A stretch of DNA of 64,000 nt from positions 1 to 64,000 of the forward strand of contig NZ_JAAVNE010000021.1 in the NCBI RefSeq assembly GCF_012103215.1, read 5' to 3'. This DNA comes from Falsiroseomonas selenitidurans. Lineage in GTDB: Bacteria > Pseudomonadota > Alphaproteobacteria > Acetobacterales > Acetobacteraceae. Under the pieces are notes generated by a model. It saw nothing but the letters and a program-made list of their open reading frames with translations. It searched no databases and was not told where the DNA came from. Shown here piece after piece: positions 26,470-40,097 of the stretch (position 1 is its first letter; every line of letters starts with the position of its first letter). Position numbers and translations under genes: made by a program.

Positions 26470-27096
26470 TCACGGCCTGGCGGCGAATCCGGGCCTGAAG
26501 CGGCGCAGGGCGGCGCGCAGCCCGAACCAGACGGCCAGCAGCGCAAGCCCCAGCGGCAGCACCATCCAGGGTCGGCCATCCAGCAGGGCGGCGAGGTGGC
26601 CGGCGATGGCGCCGGGCACCAGCAGCACTGGCGCCCAGATCAGGGCGGAGCCGATATTGGCGGCCTGGAAATGCCATTGCGGCATGCGCGTCGCGCCGGC
26701 CACCAGCGGGGCCACGGCGCGCATCGGGCTGACGAAGCGGGCGACGAAGATGGTCCAGCCGCCCCAGCGGCGCGAGAGCACCACGATCCGGGCATAGAAG
26801 CGTCGCTGCCCGCGCGGCAGATGACGCCGCACGAGGCGCGGGCCGACCGCGCGCGCGAACCAGAAGCCCAGCGCATCGCCCAGCACCGCCCCGGCAATGG
26901 CGGCCAGCAGCACCGGCCCGGGCGGAAAGGCGCCGGCCCCGGCCAGCAGGCCGAGGCCGATCAGCAGCGCCGAGCCGGGCAGCAGGATGCCCAGCAGCGG
27001 CACGGATTCGATGAAGGCGACGGCGAAGGCCACCAGCGGCGCCCAGCCGGCATGGGCATGCGCCCAGTCCAGCAGCGACGCGCCGAGGGCCTCCAC
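26470..27096 (-). CDS. DedA-family membrane protein
   Basis: 208 residues from GTG 27096, nine bases after the upstream receptor stop; no in-frame ATG occurs until deep in the protein. 'FIESVPLLGILLPGSALLIG', 'GDALGFWFARAVG', and 'FVARFVSPMRAVAPLVAGAT' with the conserved Arg residues are DedA/SNARE-associated signatures, followed by 'ANIGSALIWAPVLLVPGA' and a C-terminal helix. Four to six membrane segments. The family includes undecaprenyl phosphate and polyprenyl-lipid flippases and is needed for membrane homeostasis. Likely co-transcribed with the receptor gene. Confidence 0.87.
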   Translation of the reverse strand: MEALGASLLDWAHAHAGWAPLVAFAVAFIESVPLLGILLPGSALLIGLGLLAGAGAFPPGPVLLAAIAGAVLGDALGFWFARAVGPRLVRRHLPRGQRRFYARIVVLSRRWGGWTIFVARFVSPMRAVAPLVAGATRMPQWHFQAANIGSALIWAPVLLVPGAIAGHLAALLDGRPWMVLPLGLALLAVWFGLRAALRRFRPGFAARP

Positions 27097-27104
27097 GGCG
27101 CCGG

Positions 27105-28103
27105 CTATTCCAGGCGGGCGCCGGAGATGCGCACCACCTCCTGCCACATCGGCCGCTCCCGCGACGCGCGGGCGGCGGCTTCCTCCGGCGTGCCGTACAG
27201 GGCACGGGCGCCGGTGCGCAGGAAGCGGTCCTGCATCGCCTGCGTCTCCGACACCTCCTTGATGAGGGCGGCGGCGCGCTGGATGATGGCCGCCGGCACG
27301 CCGGCCGGGAAGGCCATGGCGCACCAGGAGGTGACGACGAAGTCCGGCACCCCGGCTTCTGCCATGGTCGGCACATCCGGCAGGGTGGGCCAGCGCGTCG
27401 CGCTGGTCACCGCCAGGGCGCGCATGCTGCCCGAGGCGATGACCGGGACGTAGGAGGCCAGATTGTCCAGGGCGAAATCCACGTCGCCGCCCAGCAGCGC
27501 CGGGATGGTCTGCGCCGCGCCGCGGAACGGCACGTGCACGCCCTCGATCCCCAGCCGGTTGGTGAACATGGCGCCCGAGAGGTGCGGCGTGGTGCCGACG
27601 CCCGGGGAGCCGTAGTTGACCCCGCCGCGCTTCGCCTTGGCCCAGGTGACGAAGTCCCGCAGGTTGGTCGCCGGCACATGCGCCGCCGGCACGGCGAGCA
27701 CGTTCGGCAGTTCCCAGTGCATGGAGATCGGCGTGATGTCCTTCGCCGGGTCATAGGGCAGGCGGGCATAGAGGTACTGGTTGATCGACCAGCCCCCCAC
27801 CGTGACCGGGCCCATGGTGTAGCCATCCGGCGTGCTCTTCGCGATCTGGTCGGCGCCGATGTTGCCGCCGGCACCGGGCCGGTTTTCCACCACGAAGGGC
27901 TGGCCGGTCTTCTGCGAGAGCTGCTCGCAGAGCAGCCGGCACAGCACGTCGGTGGAGCCGCCGGGCGGCCACGGCACCACCACGCGCACCGGGCGGCCGG
28001 GCCAGGGGGTCTGCGCCAGGGCGGGCGCCACCAGCGGCGGCAGGGTGGCGGCGAAGGGCGCGCCGAGTGTCGTGCCCAGCAGGGCGCGGCGGGAAACGGT
28101 CAT
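27105..28103 (-). CDS. Bug/TctC-family solute receptor (orphan)
   Basis: 332 residues from ATG 28103 with GGAGGAC upstream. 'VSRRALLGTTLGAPFAATL' is a twin-arginine-type signal ending near 'APALAQT'. 'VRVVVPWPPGGSTDVLCRLL' has the Bug ligand-loop 'PWPPGGSTD', followed by 'VENRPGAGGNIGADQIAKS' and 'NYGSPGVGTTPHLSG'. It binds a carboxylate in the periplasm for tripartite tricarboxylate uptake. No tctBA genes are adjacent; a full tctCBA set lies at 58.2 kb. Ligand unknown. Confidence 0.9.
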   Translation of the reverse strand: MTVSRRALLGTTLGAPFAATLPPLVAPALAQTPWPGRPVRVVVPWPPGGSTDVLCRLLCEQLSQKTGQPFVVENRPGAGGNIGADQIAKSTPDGYTMGPVTVGGWSINQYLYARLPYDPAKDITPISMHWELPNVLAVPAAHVPATNLRDFVTWAKAKRGGVNYGSPGVGTTPHLSGAMFTNRLGIEGVHVPFRGAAQTIPALLGGDVDFALDNLASYVPVIASGSMRALAVTSATRWPTLPDVPTMAEAGVPDFVVTSWCAMAFPAGVPAAIIQRAAALIKEVSETQAMQDRFLRTGARALYGTPEEAAARASRERPMWQEVVRISGARLE

Positions 28104-28430
28104 TGTGGAACAGGTCCTCCGGTTGGTCTTGGCCGGAAGATAGGGGCGGCGGCCGGTTTGCGCCACCGCCCGCATGCGATCCTGCCCGGGCGCGGGGAGC
28201 ATCGCTCAGGCGCCGGCCTTTCCGCCCCTGCTTCCTTGCCGGGCCGAAAAATCGCCTGCCGCCCCTCAGCCGCCGGCGGTCTCGAACGGTGTCTCGGCCC
28301 CGGCGCCAGCGCGTCGTGTTCCGCATCCGACCATGCGCGGCCCGGCCCCTGGATGGCGTTGGTGCCATGCTGGCGCGACAGCGAGGAGAGCGGGGCCGGA
28401 AAGACCGCGGGGCGGCTCCCAGGCCCGGGA
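28104..28430. other. Intergenic region, no gene supported
   Basis: About 327 bases between the receptor start and the glgX stop, both on the - strand. Open frames here are GC-driven shadows. The receptor ribosome-binding site GGAGGAC (- strand) lies at the left edge. I see no convincing promoter, terminator or RNA. Confidence 0.5.
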
Positions 28431-30662
28431 TCACGCCGGGAAGGGCGGCGGCGCGGTACCGGCCAGCAGGGCGGTGCGCGCCGCGGTCAGGATGGCGCGG
28501 CCGCCGGCTTCGGGGTGCAGCACCAGCAGCAGCAGGGACCGCCCCGTCACCAGATAGGGGTGGCCGAATTCGAAGGGCTCCGGCTCGTCCAGCTCCGGCG
28601 TGTTGGTGTCCACCAGCAGCAGCCAGCGCTGGCCGGCGGGCGGTTCCGGCAGGGCGAATTCCACCACGTCGTGATGCGCGTTCAGCACCAGCAGCAGCGT
28701 CGCGTCGCCGGCCGGCCGGCGGATGCGCGTGGCCCGCGCGCGGCCATCCAGCAGCATGCCGAAGCAGCGCGCATTGGGGTCGTCCCAATGGCCGTTCTCC
28801 ATCTCGGTGCCGGAGGGCGTCAGCCAGCTCACGTCGCGGATGCCCAGCTCCTCGTCCAGCGCGCCGTTCAGGAAGCGGGCGCGGCGCAGCACGGGGAAGT
28901 TCTGGCGCAGCGCGATCAGCTTGCGGGTGAAGGCGGCAAGCCCGCGGCCTTCCGCGTTGATTCCGGCCCAGTCCACCCAGCTGGTCTCGTTGTCCTGGCA
29001 GTAGACATTGTTGTTGCCGGCCTGGCTGCGGCCGAACTCGTCGCCGCCCAGCAGCATCGGCGTGCCCTGGGACAGCAGCAGGGTGGCCAGCATGTTGCGC
29101 TTCTGGCGTTCGCGCAGCGCGATGATCGCCGGGTCATCGGTCGGCCCCTCCGCGCCGTGGTTCCAGGACAGGTTGTGGTCGTGGCCGTCCTGCCCGCCCT
29201 CGCCATTCGCCTCGTTGTGCTTGTCGTTGTAGCTGACCAGGTCGTGCAGCGTGAAACCGTCATGCGCGGTGATGAAGTTCACGCTGGACCAGGGCTTGCG
29301 GCCGCGCCGGTCGAACATGTCGCCGGACGCCGCCAGCCGGCAGGCGAGGTCGCTGGCCTGGCCCTCGTCGCCCTTCCAGAAGGCGCGCACCGTGTCGCGG
29401 AAGCGGTCGTTCCATTCCGCCCAGCCGGGCGGGAAGCCGCCCACTTGGTAGCCGCCGGGGCCGCAATCCCAGGGCTCCGCGATCAGCTTCACGCGCGACA
29501 GCACCGGGTCCTGCCGGCAGCTGTCCAGGAAGCCGCCGCCCTCGTCGAAGCCGTGATCCTCGCGCCCCAATATCGTCGCCAGGTCGAAGCGGAAGCCGTC
29601 CACGCGCATCTCGGTCGCCCAGTAGCGCAGGCTGTCGGTGACCATCTGCAGCACGCGGGGGTGCGACAGGTTCAGCGTGTTCCCGGTGCCGGTGTCGTTG
29701 ATGTAGTAGCGCGGCTGGTCCGGCAGCAGGCGGTAGTAGCTGGCATTGTCGATGCCCTTGAAGGACAGCATCGGCCCGCGCTCATTGCCCTCCGCCGTGT
29801 GGTTGTAGACGACGTCGAGAATGACCTCGAGCCCGCCATCGTGCAGCCGGGCGACCATCTGCTTGAACTCGGAGAAGGCGAAGGCCGGGTTGTGGGCGTA
29901 GCGTCGGCCCGGCGCGAAGAAGGCGATGGTGTTGTAGCCCCAGTAGTTGCTGAGCCCCTTGTCCAGCAGGAACTGGTCGTTGAGGAAGGTGTGCACCGGC
30001 AGCAGCTCCACCGCCGTCACGCCCAGGCCGCGCAGATAGTCCACCACCTCGGCCGAGGCGAGGCCGGCATAGGTCCCGCGCAGTTCCTCCGGCAGGGCCG
30101 GGTGCAGCCGGGTCATGCCCTTCACATGCGTCTCGTAGATCACCGTGCGGTCCCAGGCGACGGAAGGGCTGCGTTCCCGCCCCCAGGTGAAGGCCGGGTC
30201 GATGACGCGGCATTTCGGCACCAGCGGGCCGCTGTCGCGCGTGTCGAAGGTCAGGTCGTCGCCGGTCTCCAGCTGGTAGCCGAAGCAGGCCGGGCCCCAG
30301 GTCAGGTCGCCGACGATGGCGCGCGCATAGGGGTCCAGCAGCAGCTTGTGCGGGTTGAACCGGTGCCCCGCTTCCGGCGCGTGCGGGCCGTGCACGCGGT
30401 AGCCGTAGATGGTGCCGGGGCGCGCATCCGGCAGGTAGCCGTGCCAGACCTCGTCCGTGTATTCGGGCAGCTCGATCCGCTCCAGCTCCGTCTCGCCGGC
30501 ATCGTCATAGAGGCAGAGCTCCACGCGGGTGGCATGGGCGGAGAACAGGGCGAAGTTCACCCCCAGCCCGTCCCAGCTGGCGCCGAGCGGAAAGGGCAGG
30601 CCCTCGCGGATGCGGGTGCGCCGCATCACGCGCGGTGATTCAAGCACGGGCCGTATCCGCAT
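28431..30662 (-). CDS. glgX: Glycogen debranching enzyme GlgX/TreX
   Basis: 743 residues from ATG 30662 with AAAGAGG upstream; a GTG at 30728 is possible. An N-terminal CBM48 domain ('GVNFALFSAHATRVELCLYD') precedes the GH13 barrel: 'ILDVVYNHTAEG', 'VDGFRFDLATI' (nucleophile Asp360), 'KLIAEPWDCGPGGYQVGGF' (Glu396) and 'NFITAHDGFTLHDLVSYN'. It hydrolyses alpha-1,6 branches of glycogen. Divergent from treZY, it would supply linear maltodextrins for trehalose formation by TreY and TreZ. Confidence 0.94.
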   Translation of the reverse strand: MRIRPVLESPRVMRRTRIREGLPFPLGASWDGLGVNFALFSAHATRVELCLYDDAGETELERIELPEYTDEVWHGYLPDARPGTIYGYRVHGPHAPEAGHRFNPHKLLLDPYARAIVGDLTWGPACFGYQLETGDDLTFDTRDSGPLVPKCRVIDPAFTWGRERSPSVAWDRTVIYETHVKGMTRLHPALPEELRGTYAGLASAEVVDYLRGLGVTAVELLPVHTFLNDQFLLDKGLSNYWGYNTIAFFAPGRRYAHNPAFAFSEFKQMVARLHDGGLEVILDVVYNHTAEGNERGPMLSFKGIDNASYYRLLPDQPRYYINDTGTGNTLNLSHPRVLQMVTDSLRYWATEMRVDGFRFDLATILGREDHGFDEGGGFLDSCRQDPVLSRVKLIAEPWDCGPGGYQVGGFPPGWAEWNDRFRDTVRAFWKGDEGQASDLACRLAASGDMFDRRGRKPWSSVNFITAHDGFTLHDLVSYNDKHNEANGEGGQDGHDHNLSWNHGAEGPTDDPAIIALRERQKRNMLATLLLSQGTPMLLGGDEFGRSQAGNNNVYCQDNETSWVDWAGINAEGRGLAAFTRKLIALRQNFPVLRRARFLNGALDEELGIRDVSWLTPSGTEMENGHWDDPNARCFGMLLDGRARATRIRRPAGDATLLLVLNAHHDVVEFALPEPPAGQRWLLLVDTNTPELDEPEPFEFGHPYLVTGRSLLLLVLHPEAGGRAILTAARTALLAGTAPPPFPA

Positions 30663-30796
30663 CCAGACCTCTTTTTCCTCGCAGCGCCGGCCCAGATGCG
30701 GGCCGGCTGCCGCAGCAACATCCGACACGGCCGCCCGTTCCCCGGCCGACGGCGCTTTCGGCCCGGAGCGGCAATTTTTCGCCTGGCGATGGAACG

Positions 30797-32619
30797 ATGC
30801 CGGCGGTGCCCGGTTCTCCGCGCATGGATGCTGTCGCCCGTGCCCACGCCCTGCCCTTCGGTGCCACCCTGCTGCCGGGGGGCGGCGTGCGTTTCCGCCT
30901 CTGGGCCCCTTCCCACGCCCAGGTCGCCCTGGTGCTGGAAGGCGGCCCGACGCTGGCCATGCGGCGCGACGCCGGGGGCTGGCATGAGCTGGTGGCCGAG
31001 GCGGCCGGCGCCGGCACGCGGTATCGCTTCCGGCTGCCGGACGGCCTGCTGGTGCCGGACCCGGCTTCGCGCCACCAGCCGCAGGACGTGCACGGGCCGA
31101 GCGAGGTGGTGGACCCCGCGGCGCATCGCTGGACCGACGCCGCCTGGCACGGCCGCCCCTGGGCCGAGGCCGTGCTGTATGAACTGCACATCGGCGCCTT
31201 CACGCCGGAGGGCAGCTTCCGTGCGGCGATCGAGCGCCTGCCGCATCTCGCGGCGCTGGGCGTCACCGCGCTGCAGATCATGCCGGTGGCGGATTTCCCG
31301 GGGGCGCGGAACTGGGGCTATGACGGCGTCCTGCCCTTCGCCCCCGATGCCAGCTACGGCCGGCCGGAGGATCTGAAGGCGCTGGTGCAGGCCGCCCATG
31401 GCCACGGGCTGATGGTGCTGCTGGATGTGGTCTACAATCATTTCGGCCCCGAGGGCGCCTGGCTGCACCCCATCGCGCCCGAAGCCTTCACCGACCGCCA
31501 CCGCACGCCTTGGGGCGCCGCGCTGAATTTCGACGGGGCGGACTCCGGGCCGGTGCGCGACTTCTTCCTGCACAACGCGCTGTACTGGCTGGAGGAATTC
31601 CACCTGGACGGGCTGCGGCTGGACGCCGTGCACGCGATCCTGGACGACAGCCCGCGCCATTTCCTGGATGAGCTGGCAGCCCGGGTCCGCGCGGCGGTGC
31701 CCGGCCGCCCGGTGCACCTGGTGCTGGAGAATGAGGAGAACCAGGCGCGCCGCCTGGCGCGCGATGCGCAGGGCCGGCCGCAGCGCTACACCGCGCAGTG
31801 GAACGACGACGCGCACCATGTGCTGCATGTGGCGGTGACCGGGGAGCGCCAAGGCTACTACGCCGACTACCAGGGCGACACGGAAGCGCTGGGCCGCGCC
31901 TTGGCAGAAGGCTTCGCCTTCCAGGGCCAGGCGATGCCCTATCGCGGCCATCCGCGCGGCGAGCCCAGCGCCGGCCTGCCGCCCACCGCCTTCATCGCCT
32001 TCCTGCAGAACCACGACCAGGTGGGCAACCGCGCCTTCGGCGAGCGCCTGTCGCAGCTTGCGCCGCCGGCCGCGCTGCGCGCCGCGGCCGCGACCCTGCT
32101 GCTGCTGCCGCAGGTGCCGATGCTGTTCATGGGCGAGGAATGGGCCGCCGCGCAGCCCTTCCCCTTCTTCTGCGACTTCGGCCCCGACCTGGCGGAGGCG
32201 GTGCGGCAGGGCCGCCGTGCCGAATTCGCCCGCTTTCCCGAATTCGCCGACCCGGCCAGCCGCGACCGCATCCCGGACCCGATGGCGCCGGCGACCTTCC
32301 AGGCCGCGAAGCTGCGGTGGGAGGAGGCCGGGCAGCCGCCGCACGCCGAATGGCTCGCCTGGCACCGCGCCATCCTGGCGGTGCGCCGGGCGGAGATCGT
32401 CCCGCGCCTGGGGGGCATCCGCCAGGGTGGACGCTTCCATCTGCTCGCGCCGGGCGCGGTCGCCGTGGGCTGGGCGCTGCAAGGCGGCGGCACGCTGCAC
32501 CTGGTCGCCAACCTGTCCGACCAGCCCATCGCCGCCTTCCCGGTGCCTGGCCGGACGATCTGGCAGGAAGGCGAAGGCTTCGGCCCCTGGAGCACAGGCT
32601 GGTCGATCGAGGAGCCGGC

Positions 32620-32623
<4 letters not shown>
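30797..32623 (+). CDS. treZ: Malto-oligosyltrehalose trehalohydrolase
   Basis: 608 residues from ATG 30797; ATG 30824 is an alternative. Family order is clear: 'LPFGATLLPGGGVRFRLWAP' (CBM48-like head), 'YELHIGAFTPEGSF', 'LQIMPVADFPGARNWGYDG', 'LDVVYNHFGPEGAWL', nucleophile Asp276 in 'LDGLRLDAVHAI', Glu311 in 'VLENEEN', and 'FLQNHDQVGN'. It releases free trehalose from maltooligosyl trehalose in the cytoplasm. Stop overlaps the treY start (ATGA), so the two are co-translated. Confidence 0.96.
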
Positions 32624-35271
<2,648 letters not shown>

Positions 35272-35277
35272 CGCGGT

Positions 35278-36900
<1,623 letters not shown>

Positions 36901-36971
36901 GTGCGAAGGGGCCGGCTGCGGTTTGCCGGGGGGTTAAGGCACGGGGCGGCCCGGTTCAAGGGCCGGCATGG

Positions 36972-37556
36972 CTACGCCTCCTCCAGTCGGTCCAGCGCCG
37001 CGTCGATGTTGCGGCGGGCACGCTTCTCCCGCTCCAGATGGAAGCGGTCGGTCAGGTAGAGTCGGTCGCGCCACAGCAGCATCTGGTAGGCGGCGATGCG
37101 GCCGGCGCGGTAGCGTTCATCCGGCAGATGCGCGTATTCGCGGCGGTTCGCTGCCTCATAGGCCATGAAGCGCGCGGCCGGCTCACCCAGCACGGCATGG
37201 TCCATGTCGCAGATCAGCGCGGCATCGGCGCGCAGGCCGGGGTCGTCCGTCTCCGGCAATTCCTGGCGCAGCACGGCATGGATCAGCACGGTGGCGCGGT
37301 CCAGCATCGGCCGCGGCAGGGTCCGGTCCAGCATGTCGCGCATCACGGCGATGCTGCGCGCCTCGCTGTCCGGGCGGGTGCGGTCGAAGACGGCGGTGTG
37401 GAACAGCACGGCCAGGATGAAGGCCGGCCTGTCCGCCAGGGCGTGGGCGATGTCCTCCGTCATCGCCAGCATCCCCGCGATCCGCGCCCAGTCGTGATGG
37501 GCGCGGTGCGGTTCGGCATGGCGCCGCTGCAATTCGGCGAAGATGACGGGGGTCAA
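36972..37556 (-). CDS. HD-domain predicted metal-dependent phosphohydrolase
   Basis: 194 residues from TTG 37556; no better start is visible. 'EPHRAHHDWARIAGML' supplies the first metal-binding His region, 'FILAVLFHTAVFD' the central HD-like element, and 'DAALICDMDHAVLGEP' the last Asp. This matches the COG4339-type 'predicted HD superfamily phosphohydrolase' as I recall it. Substrate unknown, cytoplasmic. It lies after the UxaA-type genes on the same strand, 54 bases from their end, and may be co-transcribed. Confidence 0.75.
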   Translation of the reverse strand: MTPVIFAELQRRHAEPHRAHHDWARIAGMLAMTEDIAHALADRPAFILAVLFHTAVFDRTRPDSEARSIAVMRDMLDRTLPRPMLDRATVLIHAVLRQELPETDDPGLRADAALICDMDHAVLGEPAARFMAYEAANRREYAHLPDERYRAGRIAAYQMLLWRDRLYLTDRFHLEREKRARRNIDAALDRLEEA

Positions 37557-37610
37557 GGCAGGCGGTCCGGAGAAGCGCCGGGCGGGCTGGCCGCGCCGGC
37601 GCGGCCCCTG

Positions 37611-38786
37611 TCAGGCACTCTCGTAAAGGCGCGTCAGGCTGAACTCGCGATGGCCGAGCAGTTCCGCCGCCGTCAGCTCCCCCTCCGCGGTGCGCAGGAT
37701 GCAATCCAGCAGCGCCTCCCCGGCCTCGTCCATGTTCATCTGCTTCTGCAGCAGGCCGGTCACATCGACGTCGATGTGCTCGGACATGGTGCGCTGGGTG
37801 CGCGGATTCGCCGTCAGCTTGATCACCGGCAGGATCGGGTTGCCGATGACGTTGCCCTGGCCGGTCGGGAAGGTGTGCACCGCGAAGCCCGAGGCGGCGC
37901 AGAGCGTCACCATCTCCGCCGCGGCGGAGGAGCTGTCCATGAACCAGAGGCCGGAATGCGTCGGCACCTCGGCCTTGTCCAGCACGCCATCGACCGTGCA
38001 CTTCTTGCCGATCTTGGTGATGTTGCCGAGCGCCTTCTCCTCGATGGTGGTCAGGCCACCCTCGATATTGCCCTTGGTCGGCTGGCTGTCGGACAGGTCG
38101 TTGGTCTTGTTCGCTTCAACCACGCGCTGGTAGCGGTCGAACATCGCCTGGAACTGCGCCCGGATCTCCGGCGTCTTGCAGCGCGCGGCCACCAGGTGCT
38201 CGCCGCCGGTCAGCTCCGTCGTCTCGCCGAAGACCAGCGTGTTGCCGTTGGCCCAGAGCTTGTCATAGGAATTGCCCACGGTGGGGCAGGAGGCGAGGCC
38301 GGAGGTGGTGTCGCTCTCGCCGCACTTCGTGGAAACCCACAGCTCCACCAGCGGCGCCCTGGTCTTCTTCAGCTTCGAGGCATGCTTCACCAGCCGGTAG
38401 GCGGCGCGCGACGCGCTGGCGATGGTGTTGATGTCGCCATTCTGCTCGATGGCGAAGCCCTCGACCGGCTTGCCCGACTTGGCGATGCCCTCGACGATCC
38501 GGCCGGTCCAGCCCGGCTCGATGCCGATGACGATGACGCCGGCGACGTTCGGGTTGGTGCCGGTGCCGATCAGCGTGCGGAAGTGCAGCTCCAGGTCGGC
38601 GCCGAATTGCAGCCGGCCATAGGCGTGCGGAATCGCCAGCGCGCCCTTGATGTTGTTGGCGACGGCTTCCGCCGCGGCGTTGGAGAGGTCGTCCACCGGC
38701 AGGATGATGACGTGGTTGCGCACGCCCATCCGGCCGTTCTCGCGCCGCCAGCCTTCGAAGGAGGCGTCCCTGAGGTTCAGGCCCAT
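37611..38786 (-). CDS. UxaA-type dehydratase/lyase, large subunit
   Basis: 391 residues, equal to the C-terminal part of altronate dehydratase UxaA/GarD. '[19 protein letters not shown]' opens it; '[19 protein letters not shown]' and 'GNSYDKLW' carry the conserved Cys and acidic residues linked to the iron-dependent site; '[20 protein letters not shown]' is near the end. The separate SAF-domain small subunit is just upstream. Split pairs of this size include (2R)-sulfolactate sulfo-lyase SuyB as well as sugar-acid dehydratases; sequence alone does not decide. Cytoplasmic. Confidence 0.85.
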   Translation of the reverse strand: MGLNLRDASFEGWRRENGRMGVRNHVIILPVDDLSNAAAEAVANNIKGALAIPHAYGRLQFGADLELHFRTLIGTGTNPNVAGVIVIGIEPGWTGRIVEGIAKSGKPVEGFAIEQNGDINTIASASRAAYRLVKHASKLKKTRAPLVELWVSTKCGESDTTSGLASCPTVGNSYDKLWANGNTLVFGETTELTGGEHLVAARCKTPEIRAQFQAMFDRYQRVVEANKTNDLSDSQPTKGNIEGGLTTIEEKALGNITKIGKKCTVDGVLDKAEVPTHSGLWFMDSSSAAAEMVTLCAASGFAVHTFPTGQGNVIGNPILPVIKLTANPRTQRTMSEHIDVDVTGLLQKQMNMDEAGEALLDCILRTAEGELTAAELLGHREFSLTRLYESA

Positions 38787-38799
38787 CGGATGCGTCCCC

Positions 38800-39084
38800 T
38801 TACCAGCGCTTGGTCTTGACGTTGTGCACGTGCAGATGCTCGCCGGCGCCGATATCGGCCACCGCGCGGCCGATATCCACCCCGTACTTCATGATGGTGT
38901 CGCCCTTGGCGATGGGCCGGATGGCCAGCTTGTGGCCGATGGGAATGTCCGACTTCGCGTCGAAGGCCATCATCCTGTCCTGGTCCATGATCCAGCCATT
39001 CAGGCTGGTGCCGGCCTTCAGGCCTTCCACCACCACCACGCCCACGCTGTCGCCCTCATCATGGACGACGAAATGGATCGTCAT
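38800..39084 (-). CDS. UxaA-type dehydratase/lyase, SAF-domain small subunit
   Basis: 94 residues, a stand-alone SAF domain. '[21 protein letters not shown]' (middle '[12 protein letters not shown]'), '[21 protein letters not shown]' with the conserved His-Lys, '[20 protein letters not shown]' with terminal His residues, and 'KTKRW'. In UxaA this is the N-terminal domain of one chain; here it is a separate gene 13 bases before the large subunit, as in SuyA/SuyB. It is thought to complete the active site or bind the substrate carboxylate. Confidence 0.85.
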   Translation of the reverse strand: MTIHFVVHDEGDSVGVVVVEGLKAGTSLNGWIMDQDRMMAFDAKSDIPIGHKLAIRPIAKGDTIMKYGVDIGRAVADIGAGEHLHVHNVKTKRW

Positions 39085-39214
39085 CTGTTCCCCCCGGAAA
39101 CGCTTGGAGGCGCACCCTAGGCCCGCTTCCCGCCCCCTTCAACCGCCCCTTCAACCCTCCCCGGGGACGTGCCATTCAGGGGGCGGGACAACAGCGCAAG
39201 AGGGGGCTGCCACC

Positions 39215-40084
39215 ATGGCGGGCGTCTACTGGTATGCCGGCACCTGGTCGACCGAGGAGCCGAAGATCATCGGCCCCATGGACCACGCCTTCTGGCTGGG
39301 CAGCGTGATCTTCGACGGTGGCCGGTCCTTCGGCGGCGTCGCGCCGGACCTCGACCTGCATTGCGCCCGCGCCGTGCAATCCGCCCTGAACATGCTGATG
39401 AAGCCGACCCTGACGCCGGCCGAGATCGAGGCGCTGTGCCGGGAAGGCATCGCCCGCATGGGGCCGGAGGCGGAATTGTATATCCGCCCGATGTTCTTCA
39501 TCCGCCGCGGCCTCGGCGCCGCGCGGCCGGACCCGGACAGCACGGATTTCGTCCTGGCGATCTACGACAGCCCGCTGCCCGCGTACAAGGGCTTCTCCGC
39601 CTGCCTGGCGCCCCAGCGCCGCCCGGCGCCGGACCAGGCGCCGACCAATGCCAAGGCCGCCTGCCTCTATCCCAACGGCTCCCGCGCCGCATCCTTCGCG
39701 GCAGAACGCGGCTTCGACGCGGCGGTGGTGCTGGACCCGATCGGCAATGTGGCGGAATTCGCCCATGCCAACCTGATGCTGGCCAAGGATGGCAAGGTCA
39801 TCACCCCGGCGCTGAACGGCACCTTCCTGGCCGGCATCACCCGCGGCCGCGTCATCGCCCTGCTGCGGGAAGCCGGCGTGGTGGTGGAGGAACGCGCCGT
39901 GCGGCCGGAGGAGCTGGACGCGGCGGACGAGATCTTCTCCACCGGCAATTACGGCAAGGTGCTGCCCGTCTCCAACTGGCAGGGCCGGCACATGCAGCCG
40001 GGGCCGCTGGGGCAGAAGGCGCGGACGCTGTATTTCGACTGGGCGGAAGCCACCTGGCGGGTGCTGCCGAAGGTCGCGGCCTGA
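39215..40084 (+). CDS. Class IV aminotransferase, branched-chain-like
   Basis: 289 residues from ATG 39215 with AGGGGG upstream. 'DHAFWLGSVIFDGGRSFGG' is the entry motif, 'LYIRPMFFIRRGLG' follows, the PLP lysine is in 'APTNAKAACLYPNGSRAAS', and 'GNVAEFAHANLMLAKDGKV' plus 'LNGTFLAGITRGRVIALL' are class IV signatures. Annotated relatives are called branched-chain aminotransferases, but the sequence differs clearly from the one at 22.8 kb, so the substrate may differ. It is divergent from the UxaA-type pair and ends 13 bases before the convergent kinase gene. Confidence 0.83.
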   Translation: MAGVYWYAGTWSTEEPKIIGPMDHAFWLGSVIFDGGRSFGGVAPDLDLHCARAVQSALNMLMKPTLTPAEIEALCREGIARMGPEAELYIRPMFFIRRGLGAARPDPDSTDFVLAIYDSPLPAYKGFSACLAPQRRPAPDQAPTNAKAACLYPNGSRAASFAAERGFDAAVVLDPIGNVAEFAHANLMLAKDGKVITPALNGTFLAGITRGRVIALLREAGVVVEERAVRPEELDAADEIFSTGNYGKVLPVSNWQGRHMQPGPLGQKARTLYFDWAEATWRVLPKVAA

Positions 40085-40097
40085 GACGAGGTGCCGA

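Noticed and set aside
27534..30638. 1034-codon + strand open frame across the Bug receptor and glgX genes
   Set aside because: It lies antisense to two clearly identified genes, its translation is Arg/Gln/His-rich low complexity with no motifs, and such frames are expected above 70 percent GC.
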